Shown here one piece after another: positions 47,719-56,570 of a DNA stretch of 64,000 bases. How positions within the stretch are numbered: position 1 is the first letter of the stretch; each line of letters begins with the position of its first letter. The position numbers and the translations under genes were made by a program. Below the pieces are notes generated by a model that made no database searches, was not told the origin of the DNA, and worked only from the letters and a program-made list of their open reading frames with translations. Origin of the DNA: Candidatus Nitrosotenuis cloacae (GTDB lineage Archaea; Thermoproteota; Nitrososphaeria; Nitrososphaerales; Nitrosopumilaceae); the NCBI RefSeq assembly GCF_026768455.1, contig NZ_JAPPVQ010000013.1:62001-126000 (forward strand). Direction: 5' to 3'.

Positions 47719-48441
47719 ATGAAGAACGTAAGCGAACCTAGACACGCAGAGCCCCATCTATCGGAATCGAGCGGAATTAGGGACTTTGTATTCGGATTCG
47801 GCGACGGCATCAACACCTCGCTTGGAATCGCGGCCGGAGTGGGAGGGGCAGACGTCTCATCTAATATCATAATACTTGCAGCACTTGTAGGCATGTTCAC
47901 TGGGGCAAAGGCAATGGCAGTGCAGAACTATCTTGCAGTAAAGGCGCAGCGGGAGCTACTCAGGTCGGAGATTGCCCGCGAGGAGTGGGAGATTGACAAC
48001 AAGCCCGACATAGAAAGAAAGGAGATAGAGGAGATTTACCGTGCAAAGGGGTTCGATGGAAAGGACCTGGAGATGGTGGTAAACAAGATCACATCCAACA
48101 GAAAGGTCTGGCTTGATACGATGCTCACAGAGGAACTAAAGCTGAACATCGAGGTAGTGGGAAACCCGATAAAGAGCGCCTTTAGGATGTTTGGCGCGTT
48201 TTTGGTCGGCGGCATACTTCCGATAATACCGTTCTTCTTTTTGAGCGGCTACCTGCCACTAGTTATTGCAATCGGAATCAGCCTTTCGACTTCGTTTATG
48301 GTGGGGGCAGTAAAGTCACGACTTGCACAGACCAATGTTCTCAAGGGGGGACTGGAGATGGCAGGACTTGGAACGGGAATTGCACTTGTCGGCTTTGGAA
48401 TAGGGACCGAACTTGCAAACTTTGGAATTATCGACGTCTAG
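47719..48441 (+). CDS. VIT1/CCC1-family iron/manganese transporter
   Basis: 240 residues; CTTAAATT at about 47689-47696 precedes the ATG with leaderless spacing. IRDFVFGFGDGINTSLGIAAGVGGA is the family TM1, and ALVGMFTGAKAMAVQNYLAVKAQRE is TM2 with its cytosolic helix. The Glu-rich insert (EIAREEWEIDNKPDIERKEIEEIYRAKG) is the metal-binding domain of VIT1-type proteins. Three more helices follow. It removes or stores Fe2+/Mn2+. It is convergent to larB with a 14-base overlap. Confidence 0.9.
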   Translation: MKNVSEPRHAEPHLSESSGIRDFVFGFGDGINTSLGIAAGVGGADVSSNIIILAALVGMFTGAKAMAVQNYLAVKAQRELLRSEIAREEWEIDNKPDIERKEIEEIYRAKGFDGKDLEMVVNKITSNRKVWLDTMLTEELKLNIEVVGNPIKSAFRMFGAFLVGGILPIIPFFFLSGYLPLVIAIGISLSTSFMVGAVKSRLAQTNVLKGGLEMAGLGTGIALVGFGIGTELANFGIIDV

Positions 48442-49207
48442 CCTGCGCCCTGTTTGCAATGTTTGCAGCAACGGCACCTGCGCCAATTCCGTTATCAATG
48501 TTTACTACAGATAATCCAAGCGAGCAGCTCTGCAGCATCGACGCAAGAGCTGCGACGCCTTTTTCCCCATATCCGTATCCGACCGATGTTGGAAGTCCTA
48601 TCACCGGCACGTCGACAAGGGATGACACCACAGATGCAAGGGCGCCTTCCATGCCTGCTGCAACTATTATCACGTCCACCTCGTCTTCGATGAATTTTTT
48701 TATCACGGGGAACATCCTGTGCATGCCGGCAATACCTACGTCATAGCTGCAGACGCACGTGCACTTCATGGCCTCGCAGGTGAGGCGCGCCTCCTCTGCA
48801 ACGCCTATATCCGATGTTCCTGCCGTGATTATGCCAACCTTTCCGCCTGATACCTTTGATGACTTTTTGTAAATGAGAACGGTGGTGGTGTTCTTGCCCT
48901 CACTTGTCTTAAATCCGCTCTTTTTTGCAAAGGCGACGATTTTCTTATAGTCGTTCTTTGGTATTCTTGATACTAGAACAGAGTCGGATTTTGCAAGCAC
49001 CTTTTTGACTATCTTTCTTACCTCGTCAGGCTGCTTTCTTTCCGCAAAGATGACCTCCGGTATTCCCTTTCTGTACTTTCGTCCCATGTCTATTTGCGCA
49101 AAATCCTCTATCTTTTCAACAGAGTACAGCGACAGCATCTTCCTTGCTTCCTGGACGCTAATCTTTTGCATCTTTAGGGATTCTAAAATGTCAAGTAGCT
49201 CCAACAT
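48428..49207 (-). CDS. larB: LarB, nickel-pincer cofactor biosynthesis (P2CMN synthase)
   Basis: 259 residues. LarB carboxylates and hydrolyses nicotinic acid adenine dinucleotide to start the nickel-pincer nucleotide (NPN) cofactor. Signatures: IDMGRKYRKGIPEVIFAERK, ITAGTSDIGVAEEA, DVGIAGMHRMF, IIVAAGMEGALASVVSSLVDVPVIGLPTSVGYG (AIR-carboxylase-like core), and VVNIDNGIGAGA. Together with larC and larE 1-2.3 kb away the full NPN pathway is present; no larA is in the window. A malate dehydrogenase gene lies between larB and larC, upstream of larB on the same strand. Confidence 0.93.
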   Translation of the reverse strand: MLELLDILESLKMQKISVQEARKMLSLYSVEKIEDFAQIDMGRKYRKGIPEVIFAERKQPDEVRKIVKKVLAKSDSVLVSRIPKNDYKKIVAFAKKSGFKTSEGKNTTTVLIYKKSSKVSGGKVGIITAGTSDIGVAEEARLTCEAMKCTCVCSYDVGIAGMHRMFPVIKKFIEDEVDVIIVAAGMEGALASVVSSLVDVPVIGLPTSVGYGYGEKGVAALASMLQSCSLGLSVVNIDNGIGAGAVAANIANRAQARRR

Positions 49208-49238
49208 GGGTTGTATGTGGATTTATTTAAAAAACTGA

Positions 49239-50147
49239 TCAGATGCCCGCAAGTGCGGCCTTGACGCCGCTTACGCCCTTGTCGAACCATTCCTTTTCCT
49301 GCGAGTCCAAGTCAAGCTCGATTATCTTCTCCACTCCCTTTCTTCCAATCACTGCCGGAACTCCGATTGACACATCAGAGTGGCCGTATTCGCCGTTTAG
49401 CGGCGTTGCGACCGGGATGACCTTCTTTCGATCCTTAAGTATTGCCTCAACTATGGCAGAGATTGCGTTTCCTGGGGCGTGGACGGTTGCCCCCTTGAGC
49501 TCAATTACCTTTGCTGCAACCTGTCGTGTGTCCTGTACAAGCTGGTCCATCTTTTCCTTTGAGAGCATGCTTGAGAGCGGTGCCCCTGATACGGTGGAAA
49601 ATCTCGGCAGCGGCAGCATGTTCTCGCCGTGCTCGCCTATGACTAGCGCCCTAATCGAGTCCCTAGAGTATCCTGTCGCCTCGTGGATGAACTGGGTAAA
49701 TCTTGATAGGTCCAGCATGTTTCCCATGCCGACAATTCTGCTTCTGTCAAATCCCGATGTCTTGTATGTGATGTGCACCATTGGATCCAGCGGATTTGTG
49801 ACAGGGACTATGATTGCATTGCCTGCGTGTTTTTTGATGTTCTCTACCACATCCTTGACAATTCCTGCGTTTATCTTGAGAAGGTCCATCCTTGTCATGC
49901 CAGGCTTTCTGCCAGAGCCTGCTACCACCACCACTACGTCTGAGCCACTCATGTCTGCATAATTGTTGGAGCCCCTTACCTTGACGTCGATTCCCTGCTC
50001 TGAGAGCATGTGGTTGAGGTCCATTGCCTCTCCCTGCGGGAGGCCGTTTACTACATCTAAAAGCAAAATCTCTCTGTCGACTCGTCTGAGGGCAGAAAAC
50101 AGTGCGGCGTCTCCACCGACTTTGCCGGAGCCGATTATTGTGAGCAT
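49239..50147 (-). CDS. mdh: malate dehydrogenase (LDH-like type)
   Basis: 302 residues. [20 protein letters not shown] is the NAD(P) loop, [19 protein letters not shown] holds the Asp that binds the ribose, [19 protein letters not shown] has the substrate Arg, VTNPLDPM, and [12 protein letters not shown] supplies the catalytic His. It belongs to the [LDH-like] MDH group. Its stop is 31 bases before larB, so larB may be cotranscribed with mdh from the promoter near 50150-50180. It is divergent from larC. Confidence 0.93.
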   Translation of the reverse strand: MLTIIGSGKVGGDAALFSALRRVDREILLLDVVNGLPQGEAMDLNHMLSEQGIDVKVRGSNNYADMSGSDVVVVVAGSGRKPGMTRMDLLKINAGIVKDVVENIKKHAGNAIIVPVTNPLDPMVHITYKTSGFDRSRIVGMGNMLDLSRFTQFIHEATGYSRDSIRALVIGEHGENMLPLPRFSTVSGAPLSSMLSKEKMDQLVQDTRQVAAKVIELKGATVHAPGNAISAIVEAILKDRKKVIPVATPLNGEYGHSDVSIGVPAVIGRKGVEKIIELDLDSQEKEWFDKGVSGVKAALAGI

Positions 50148-50277
50148 ATGGTGCGACTTTAAAATTCAATAATTAAATCTATTGCATGAATTTTACAATT
50201 TGAAATCGGTTCCGATGTGCTGATTCGTCCCAACTGCATACCTGAGAATTTATATGCATTTTTGGAATTACTCTGTC

Positions 50278-51498
50278 ATGGTTCTGGTAATCGATTCCCA
50301 AATAGCTGGGATATCCGGCGACATGCTGCTGTCGTCCCTTGTACACCTTGGCGCAAGCAAGTCGAAGGTAATCGACGGCGTCATGACGTCGCAAAATTAT
50401 CTGCACCACTCTAAAATTAAAAAAATCGATTTCAAAAAAGTCAACAAGCACGGAGTCCAAGCAACATCGCTTGTGCTGAATCTGGACGAGCACCACCACG
50501 AAAGAAAGGGGGTGGAAATAATGGACTGCATAACAAAGACATCAAAAAAGGTGGGCCTCTCAGAAAGGGCATCCGAGTTTGCAGCAAACAGCATAAGCAC
50601 GTTGATCGAGGCGGAATCGAAAATTCACGGAGTCCCAAGGAACTCGGTCCACTTTCATGAGGCATCCAGCATTGACACCGTAATAGACATCGTAGGATGC
50701 GCAATCGCACTAGACGACCTGCGGTATATGGAAGACGAGATTGTGGCAACCCCGGTGGCAGTAGGAAGCGGCACGGTGACGTTCTCGCATGGAACGGTGT
50801 CAAATCCTGCCGGCGCAATACTTGAGATATTCAAAAAGTCAAAGATGGCAATATGTGGGAGCATGATACAAGAAGAGCTTACCACGCCAACTGGCGCAAG
50901 CATGCTGGTGAACCTGGCAGACAGGTGCTCAGAGTTCTATCCGATGATGAACGTCAAGTCAATAGGATACGGGGCAGGACAAAAAGACCTTGAGGGATTC
51001 TCAAACGTACTAAAGCTGGTGCACGGCCAGCCGCTTGGCGGACTGGGCTCGGACCGGGTTGTAATACTTGAAACCAACGTGGACGACGTATCCGGGGAGG
51101 TGCTTGCGCACACAGTCGACATGCTGATGGGGGCCGGAGCAAAGGACGTCACGATAATTCCAACAATTACAAAAAAGGGCAGGCCAAGCCACATCGTTTC
51201 CATAATGTGCGACTCGGAATCCGCAAGCCACCTAAGCAACATGCTGATCTCAGAGACCGGCACGCTTGGCATAAGAATCAGAACATCTGACAGGCTGGTG
51301 GTTCCGCGACAAGTCATAACTATGAAGGTGCGACTGCGCAACAAAGAGTTTGCAGTAAGATGCAAGATTGCCAAGGGCGCACACAAGCAGTTCAAGGTGG
51401 AGTACGACGACATCAAGGCGATATCAGCAAAACTATCACTCACATTCAAGCAGACCGAAGAATTAATCAAAGCAGAAGTGACAAAGCTACTAAAATGA
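50278..51498 (+). CDS. larC: LarC, nickel insertion (CTP-dependent) for the NPN cofactor
   Basis: 406 residues from ATG 50278 (the frame opens at 50254). IDSQIAGISGDMLLSSLVHLG is the family start (DxxAGxSGDM). HGVPRNSVHFHEASSIDTVIDIVG is the HFHEVG-type region, ATPVAVGSGTVTFSHGTVSNPAGA and ELTTPTGASML follow, and METNVDD-like LETNVDDVSGEVLAHTVDML occurs near residue 265. It is one reading frame, without the programmed frameshift known in Lactobacillus larC1/C2. Its stop overlaps larE (ATGA). Confidence 0.93.
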   Translation: MVLVIDSQIAGISGDMLLSSLVHLGASKSKVIDGVMTSQNYLHHSKIKKIDFKKVNKHGVQATSLVLNLDEHHHERKGVEIMDCITKTSKKVGLSERASEFAANSISTLIEAESKIHGVPRNSVHFHEASSIDTVIDIVGCAIALDDLRYMEDEIVATPVAVGSGTVTFSHGTVSNPAGAILEIFKKSKMAICGSMIQEELTTPTGASMLVNLADRCSEFYPMMNVKSIGYGAGQKDLEGFSNVLKLVHGQPLGGLGSDRVVILETNVDDVSGEVLAHTVDMLMGAGAKDVTIIPTITKKGRPSHIVSIMCDSESASHLSNMLISETGTLGIRIRTSDRLVVPRQVITMKVRLRNKEFAVRCKIAKGAHKQFKVEYDDIKAISAKLSLTFKQTEELIKAEVTKLLK

Positions 51499-52295
51499 AC
51501 AAGCTGGAGAGCCTAAAGGGCTGGTTTTCTGACAAAAATGGAGCAATAGTGGCACTGTCAGGAGGGGTGGACAGCGCCCTTGTTGCGTATGCGGCATACC
51601 ACACACTTGGGAATGCGGCACTTGCAGTAACTGCTGACTACAAGACGCTGGCACAAGAAGAGCTGGAATCTGCAGCAAGGATCTGCAAGGAGATTGGAAT
51701 AAGACATGTAATCATCACATATGACGAACTTGAAAACGAGGATTTTGTAAAAAACGACTCAAACCGATGCTTCCACTGCAGGACGGAGCTGTCCGCACAC
51801 CTCAGGGACGTATCACGAAAAGAGGGAATCGACTTGATAGTGGACGGAACAAACACCGACGACCTTGGGGAGTATAGGCCGGGAATTGTCGCACTCAAAA
51901 ACAACGACGTGCGCAGCCCTCTGGTGGAGGTGGGCCTCTCAAAGAGCGATATACGAAGCATTGCAAGATCTGCAGGCCTGTCCGTATACGACAGACCGTC
52001 AAATTCCTGCCTTGCGTCACGAATCCCATGGGGCCAGCGCGTCACCGCAGAAAGGCTTGCCAGAATCGAGGTCGGAGAGACGTTTGTCAGGCAGATGTTT
52101 GGCGCAAAGCAGGTCCGCGTAAGGGACATGGACGGGACCGCAAAGATAGAGCTTGGACGCGACGAAGTATTCCTATTGTCACAAAAAGAAAAGCTTGACA
52201 GCCTTACTGAAAAACTGCTATCAATCGGATTTAGTTCGGTCGAAGTCGACCCAGACGGATACAGGCCGGGAAAAATCAACGTGATTGCAGATTGA
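51495..52295 (+). CDS. larE: LarE, ATP-dependent sulfur insertase for the NPN cofactor
   Basis: 266 residues of the PP-loop family. IVALSGGVDSALVAYAA is the SGGxDS ATP loop. NRCFHCRTEL and VDGTNTDDLGEYRPG follow, and SNSCLASRIPWGQ carries the Cys at the position of the sacrificial cysteine in the Lactobacillus enzyme. The extra CxxC (near residues 92-95) could alternatively support an Fe-S-dependent, catalytic sulfur transfer. The start overlaps larC (ATGA) and the stop overlaps the cysteine desulfurase start (TTGA), so sulfur supply appears hard-wired to this step. Confidence 0.92.
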   Translation: MNKLESLKGWFSDKNGAIVALSGGVDSALVAYAAYHTLGNAALAVTADYKTLAQEELESAARICKEIGIRHVIITYDELENEDFVKNDSNRCFHCRTELSAHLRDVSRKEGIDLIVDGTNTDDLGEYRPGIVALKNNDVRSPLVEVGLSKSDIRSIARSAGLSVYDRPSNSCLASRIPWGQRVTAERLARIEVGETFVRQMFGAKQVRVRDMDGTAKIELGRDEVFLLSQKEKLDSLTEKLLSIGFSSVEVDPDGYRPGKINVIAD

Positions 52296-53455
52296 TATAC
52301 CTAGACCACGCCGCGTCAACTCCCGTGCGAGACGAGGTGCTCCAGGAGATGCTCCCGTACTTTAAGGAAAGCTACGGCAACCCGTCGTCAATTCACAGAT
52401 ACGGAAGGATTGCAACAAAGGCAATAGATGCTGCAAGAAAGAGAATCGCAGAAATAATAGGCGCAAAGCCAGACGAGATACTCTTCACGTCAGGTGGAAC
52501 GGAATCAAACAACACTGCGATATTTGGCGTGATGGGCCAAAACAAGGGCCATCACATGATTACATCCACAATAGAGCACGACGCGGTGCTGGAGCCGTGC
52601 AGAAGACTGGAACAGCAGGGATGCAGCGTGGTGTATCTGAAGGTGGATGGCGCCGGCACAGTAGACGTTGAGGATCTGAGAAAATCGATCACACCTGACA
52701 CCGCACTTGTCAGCATAATGCTTGCAAACAACGAGGTGGGGACGATCCAGCCGATAAAGGAGATATCGCAAATCTGCAAGCAGCACAACGTACTGCTTCA
52801 CACGGACGCAATACAGGCAGTCGGAAAGATTCCAGTAAACGTGGACGACCTAGGTGTCGACATGATGTCGATTTCATCTCACAAGATAAACGGGCCAAAG
52901 GGAATCGGCGCGCTGTACATCCGGCGCGGAGTCAAGCTTGACCCATTTGTCCTAGGGGGCGGGCAGGAAAACGGAATGCGGTCCGGAACAGAGAACGTGG
53001 CAAACATTGTGGGATTTGGCAAGGCGTGCCAGATTGCAAGGGAGGCGCTTGAAGAAAACGGCGCGCACCTGCGGGAACTGCGCGACCACCTAATTGAAAA
53101 GACCATCAAGGAGATATCGCACGTTACGATAAACGGACACAAAGAGAACAGGCTCCCAAACAACGCGCACTTTACGTTTCTTGGAGTGAGCGGCGAGGAC
53201 CTCATCATAAAGCTTGACGAGCACGGAATTGCCGCATCGACAGGCTCTGCATGCTCGGTGCGAACGCAAAAGGCGTCTCACGTGCTGATGGCAATGGGAT
53301 TCTCACACGAGCAGATAACAGGCTCCCTCAGACTCACGGTCGGACTGAACAACACGGTAGAAGAAATAGACCGGACGGTGGATGTTCTAAAAAAAGTAAT
53401 TCCGGAACTTCGAAGCGTCTCGCCGTTCAAGGCAAAGTATGGCTTTACTAACTGA
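52292..53455 (+). CDS. iscS: cysteine desulfurase (NifS/IscS type)
   Basis: 387 residues from TTG 52292, coupled to larE. IYLDHAASTPVRDEV is the start signature, and FTSGGTESNN and STIEHDAVLEP contact PLP. LHTDAIQAVGKIPV and MSISSHKINGPKGIGALY hold the PLP Lys. STGSACSVRTQKASHVL contains the persulfide Cys in the mobile loop. It provides persulfide for Fe-S clusters, thiolation or LarE. The 3' end overlaps the convergent PEFG-CTERM gene by 8 bases. Confidence 0.94.
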   Translation: MIYLDHAASTPVRDEVLQEMLPYFKESYGNPSSIHRYGRIATKAIDAARKRIAEIIGAKPDEILFTSGGTESNNTAIFGVMGQNKGHHMITSTIEHDAVLEPCRRLEQQGCSVVYLKVDGAGTVDVEDLRKSITPDTALVSIMLANNEVGTIQPIKEISQICKQHNVLLHTDAIQAVGKIPVNVDDLGVDMMSISSHKINGPKGIGALYIRRGVKLDPFVLGGGQENGMRSGTENVANIVGFGKACQIAREALEENGAHLRELRDHLIEKTIKEISHVTINGHKENRLPNNAHFTFLGVSGEDLIIKLDEHGIAASTGSACSVRTQKASHVLMAMGFSHEQITGSLRLTVGLNNTVEEIDRTVDVLKKVIPELRSVSPFKAKYGFTN

Positions 53456-54281
53456 TTCTGATTAGGTTTCTTCTTGCAGACACTACTATTGCGGTCGTGA
53501 CTGCCGCAACTAGCACCAACATCGCAACTGTACCAAACTCTGGTATCACCTGCGTTCCAATTATCTCAATGTCCGAGTCCCCGTCGAGGAACTGTACTGT
53601 GATCACCCTGGAATCTGCGTCTGCCGACTCTTGGTACGGCACCTGGACTCCGTCAATCTGTATGATGTACGTGTCATCGGTGGTTCCGTCCGATTTTTTC
53701 GCATCTATCCATTCTCTTCCAAGGTCCAGCGTAAGCGTGCCGTCGTTGTCGGTCTGAATCTGCACAATTAGTGCAAACATGTCTGGGTCGATGAACATGT
53801 TCTTTATGGTGCCCCCGCGTATGGTGTACGGCACGTCAAATGTGCCCGAGTCGCCTGACTTTACCTCAAAGATCTGCGTGGTAGTTGACGTCGACTCTTT
53901 TGTCTGGTACTCAAAGCTTACCTCGTACACGTTGCCGCTTATTCCGTAGGTTGACTTTACCGTGTACATGCCGTCTTTTTTGAAGTAGACTCCGTCAGCA
54001 ACCACCGTATGTGTGAAGCTACCGTCCTGGGCTACGTCGACTTGGGCAATCTCCACCATGGTCTGGTTTCGGAATATCTGTATGAGTATGGGTGTTTTTT
54101 CCAGCACTGCGTCCACCTTTCCTGATATCACTATGGTTTCCCCCTGCTCGTAGAATTTTTTTCCTACGCAGAGCTTGCAATCAGTGACCTGAGCTGCCGC
54201 CTGCTGGGCCACAACCAAGGATACAAACAAAACAAAGACTACAAAAACGCTAGTATATTTCACAACAAAGTTGTATGACAA
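53448..54281 (-). CDS. PEFG-CTERM surface protein, copy 1
   Basis: 277 residues. A signal peptide (SVFVVFVLFVSLVVAQQAAA) is followed by CKLC and an Ig-like N-domain (KFYEQGETIVISGKVDAV...FKKDGMYTVKSTYG). A second beta-rich domain follows (VPYTIRGGTIKNMFIDPDMFALIVQIQT, LTLDLGREWIDA). The C-terminus is VIPEFGTVAMLVLVAAV, then a hydrophobic helix and VSARRNLIRIS: PEFG motif, transmembrane helix, basic end. Archaeosortase would cut at the motif and move the protein to a surface anchor. Confidence 0.88.
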   Translation of the reverse strand: MSYNFVVKYTSVFVVFVLFVSLVVAQQAAAQVTDCKLCVGKKFYEQGETIVISGKVDAVLEKTPILIQIFRNQTMVEIAQVDVAQDGSFTHTVVADGVYFKKDGMYTVKSTYGISGNVYEVSFEYQTKESTSTTTQIFEVKSGDSGTFDVPYTIRGGTIKNMFIDPDMFALIVQIQTDNDGTLTLDLGREWIDAKKSDGTTDDTYIIQIDGVQVPYQESADADSRVITVQFLDGDSDIEIIGTQVIPEFGTVAMLVLVAAVTTAIVVSARRNLIRIS

Positions 54282-54335
54282 TCGTATATTTCTTTTTCGT
54301 GGGATTGGTACTAAAAAATGAAAAAATTAGTGGCC

Positions 54336-55247
54336 TTAGTATCTTGGTAAGATGCTAAGTCGTGTTCTGGCAGAAACCGCAATTATTGATACAATTGCTA
54401 CTGCTAGAATTATTGCTGCCATTGTGCCAAATTCTGGCACTGCCCATGTACCAATGATCTCGACTTGTGTTGCCCCTTCTGGGAATGTAATGTCAATTGT
54501 TCTTGATTCGTCGTCGCTTCCTGTTTCTTCAAAGTCAGCTTCCTCGTCGTCTACTAGGACGATGAAGTCGGTGTCACCACCGTTTGACTGTGATTCCAGA
54601 ACACTTCTTGGAATTTTCAAAGAGATTGAACCATCACTTTCTGTTTCAATCATCAACACAATTGAGGATGTAGCACTGCTGACTGAAGCCTTTGTTACAA
54701 TTGCGCCACTTGATTCAAATGGTACACAATATACTGTGCTTCCGCCCTTTAATGCAAGTTCGTCTGCATTGCATGCTGCTCCCTCTTCTTCGCCGGATTC
54801 ACCAACCAGCTCCACCATGACCTTGTCGTTGATTTCTTGTGGGCCATACTGTGCTCTGATGGTATACATGCCGTTTTGCTTGAAGAGTGCTCCCTGAGTG
54901 GTAAATGTCGTCTCGAAGGTGTTGTCTTCGCTAACATCTACTTGTCTTACAGTGACTAGGTTGTTTTGTGGACCGTACACTGTGACTGTTACTGGAGCAT
55001 CACCTCTCAGATTTGCAACTGCGCCGGATACAACAATCTCGGACTCGTGATCATATAGTTTCTGATCGGTCCAAATCTTCAGTGGCACGTCGTTTTGTCG
55101 CGCCAAGTTGGCCTTGCTGTAAATGTCGTCGCTGCCACAATCTGGGCATGCTTCTTCGTCGAAGGAAGATGCATAAGTTGGTACTACTGCTAAAATGCCT
55201 GCTGCAGCTGTTATGGCAATTAGCACTGATAGTGCATAACTATTCAT
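54336..55247 (-). CDS. PEFG-CTERM surface protein, copy 2
   Basis: 303 residues. Signal peptide (ALSVLIAITAAAGILAVVPTYA), then an acidic segment with CPDCGSDD, and an Ig-like domain (WTDQKLYDHESEIVVSGAVANL...FKQNGMYTIRAQYG). A second beta domain (AIVTKASVSSATSSIVLMIET, ISLKIPRSVLES, FIVLVDDEEADFEETG) leads to TWAVPEFGTMAAIILAVAIV and a basic tail (ARTRLSILPRY). The arrangement and C-terminus are paralogous to the next copy. It is separated from copy 1 by 54 bases and copy 3 by 62. Confidence 0.88.
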   Translation of the reverse strand: MNSYALSVLIAITAAAGILAVVPTYASSFDEEACPDCGSDDIYSKANLARQNDVPLKIWTDQKLYDHESEIVVSGAVANLRGDAPVTVTVYGPQNNLVTVRQVDVSEDNTFETTFTTQGALFKQNGMYTIRAQYGPQEINDKVMVELVGESGEEEGAACNADELALKGGSTVYCVPFESSGAIVTKASVSSATSSIVLMIETESDGSISLKIPRSVLESQSNGGDTDFIVLVDDEEADFEETGSDDESRTIDITFPEGATQVEIIGTWAVPEFGTMAAIILAVAIVSIIAVSARTRLSILPRY

Positions 55248-55309
55248 CTTGATGGCGATTAGAGTATTGACTATTTATGTATATTTAAAAAATGAAAAAA
55301 GTTGACGAT

Positions 55310-56143
55310 CTAGTATTTTGGCAGTATATTTAATCTGCTTCTGGCAGAGACCGCAATTATAGATACAATTGCCACTGCTAGAATTATTGCAGCCATTGCA
55401 CCAAATTCTGGGATTACCCATGTGCCGATGATCTCGATTTGGGTCGTACCTTCCTCAAACTGTATGGTCAAGGTGCGATCATCTGCTGTGGTTATTTCCT
55501 CAAAGTCTCCCTCAGATCCGTCTACTAGAACGAAGAAACTGTCGTCTTCTCCGCTTTGTCCGTCAGGACCTAGTTTTGCATCTATTACGCCTCTTGGCAA
55601 GATCAGTGTTACTTCACCATCACTGGTAGTCTCAAGCGTGACTATCAACGACTTGGCTGCTATGTCTGGTTCAATGCTGATGATTTTGCCTCCTTTTATA
55701 GAATATCCTACAAGGAGCTCAGGATTGCCAGTCACGGCTATTGTCTTTGTTCTAGGACCGGTCTGCTCGCCAGATCCGCCAAATTCAAAGGTAGTCTCTG
55801 CTACTCGTGAGTCGGTTCCATAGAGAACCTTTACTGTGTATGTCCCTGCTGATCTCCATAGTGCTCCACCCGCTGTGATGTCGATTCCATAGGTATTGTC
55901 CTCTGAAACCTCCAACTGCTCTACGGTCACCAAGTTTCCGTTAGCTGCTATTACCTGCAGTGTTACTGGATAGCCTGAGAGTCTTTCTCGGACTTGGCCA
56001 GTTACGGTTATGGATTCGCCGTCCTCGTATGCCTCTTTGTCTGTAGTTACTGTAATTGCATCTACAAGTTGAGCATAAGCTGGTATAGATACACCTGTGG
56101 CCAGAATTGCAAATACTGCGATTGCTGTGTACAGAGTACTCAT
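55310..56143 (-). CDS. PEFG-CTERM surface protein, copy 3
   Basis: 277 residues. Signal peptide (YTAIAVFAILATGVSIPAYAQ), then VDAITVTTDKEAYEDGESI, an Ig-like domain ending LWRSAGTYTVKVLYG, and a second domain (SIKGGKIISIEPDIAAKSLIVTLET, VTLILPRGVIDAK, FFVLVDGSEGDFEEI). The C-terminus TWVIPEFGAMAAIILAVAIV plus SARSRLNILPKY is nearly the same as copy 2. Tandem duplication is likely. Its own promoter is probably in the 150-base gap before rpoH, which it faces away from. Confidence 0.88.
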   Translation of the reverse strand: MSTLYTAIAVFAILATGVSIPAYAQLVDAITVTTDKEAYEDGESITVTGQVRERLSGYPVTLQVIAANGNLVTVEQLEVSEDNTYGIDITAGGALWRSAGTYTVKVLYGTDSRVAETTFEFGGSGEQTGPRTKTIAVTGNPELLVGYSIKGGKIISIEPDIAAKSLIVTLETTSDGEVTLILPRGVIDAKLGPDGQSGEDDSFFVLVDGSEGDFEEITTADDRTLTIQFEEGTTQIEIIGTWVIPEFGAMAAIILAVAIVSIIAVSARSRLNILPKY

Positions 56144-56232
56144 GTTGCTTATTCGTTCTTACAAATACTATTTAAGGTTAAGAAAAAAATCATTGACTAA
56201 AAACGAAAAATATTGACTTCTATGGATCTTGA

Positions 56233-56246
56233 TTAAATATATATAA
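56233..56246 (+). promoter_or_regulatory. TATA box of the rpoH-rpoB-rpoA operon
   Basis: TTAAATATATATAA is the strongest TATA-like element before rpoH. A start about 25 bases on (near 56265) would leave a leader of about 30 bases, containing GGGAGGTTTTTC, a possible ribosome-binding GGAGG at 56255-56260. The operon is thus not leaderless, unlike many genes here. Confidence 0.6.
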
Positions 56247-56297
56247 AGTCTGTAGGGAGGTTTTTCAGTTTGTGTGGTAATTTTACATATTTAGCTA

Positions 56298-56570
56298 ATG
56301 CTATCCAAGGTGAACAAGTTGGCAACTAAGAAAAGCCATGTTCTTGTACCTGATCACGTATATGTCCCAAAGCATGAGATCATGACCAAAAAAGAGGCAG
56401 AAGAGGTCCTGAAAAAATTCAACTGCAAGCCAACCGAGATGCCGCTGATATTTGCAAACGATCCGGCAATCATCGGACTTGGCGTAAAACCGGGCGACAT
56501 GATACGAATCACAAGAAAGAGTCCAACTGCAGGCGAGAGCACTTACTTTAGGTACGTGGTGGAAGTATAA
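56298..56570 (+). CDS. rpoH: RNA polymerase subunit H (RPB5 C-terminal homologue)
   Basis: 90 residues. HVLVPDHVYVPKHEIMTKKEAEEVL, then LPLIFANDP-like MPLIFANDPAIIGLGVKPGDMIRI, and TAGESTYFRYVVE match archaeal RpoH. It sits at the polymerase jaw. The stop overlaps the rpoB ATG (TAATG), coupling the two. Confidence 0.97.
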   Translation: MLSKVNKLATKKSHVLVPDHVYVPKHEIMTKKEAEEVLKKFNCKPTEMPLIFANDPAIIGLGVKPGDMIRITRKSPTAGESTYFRYVVEV

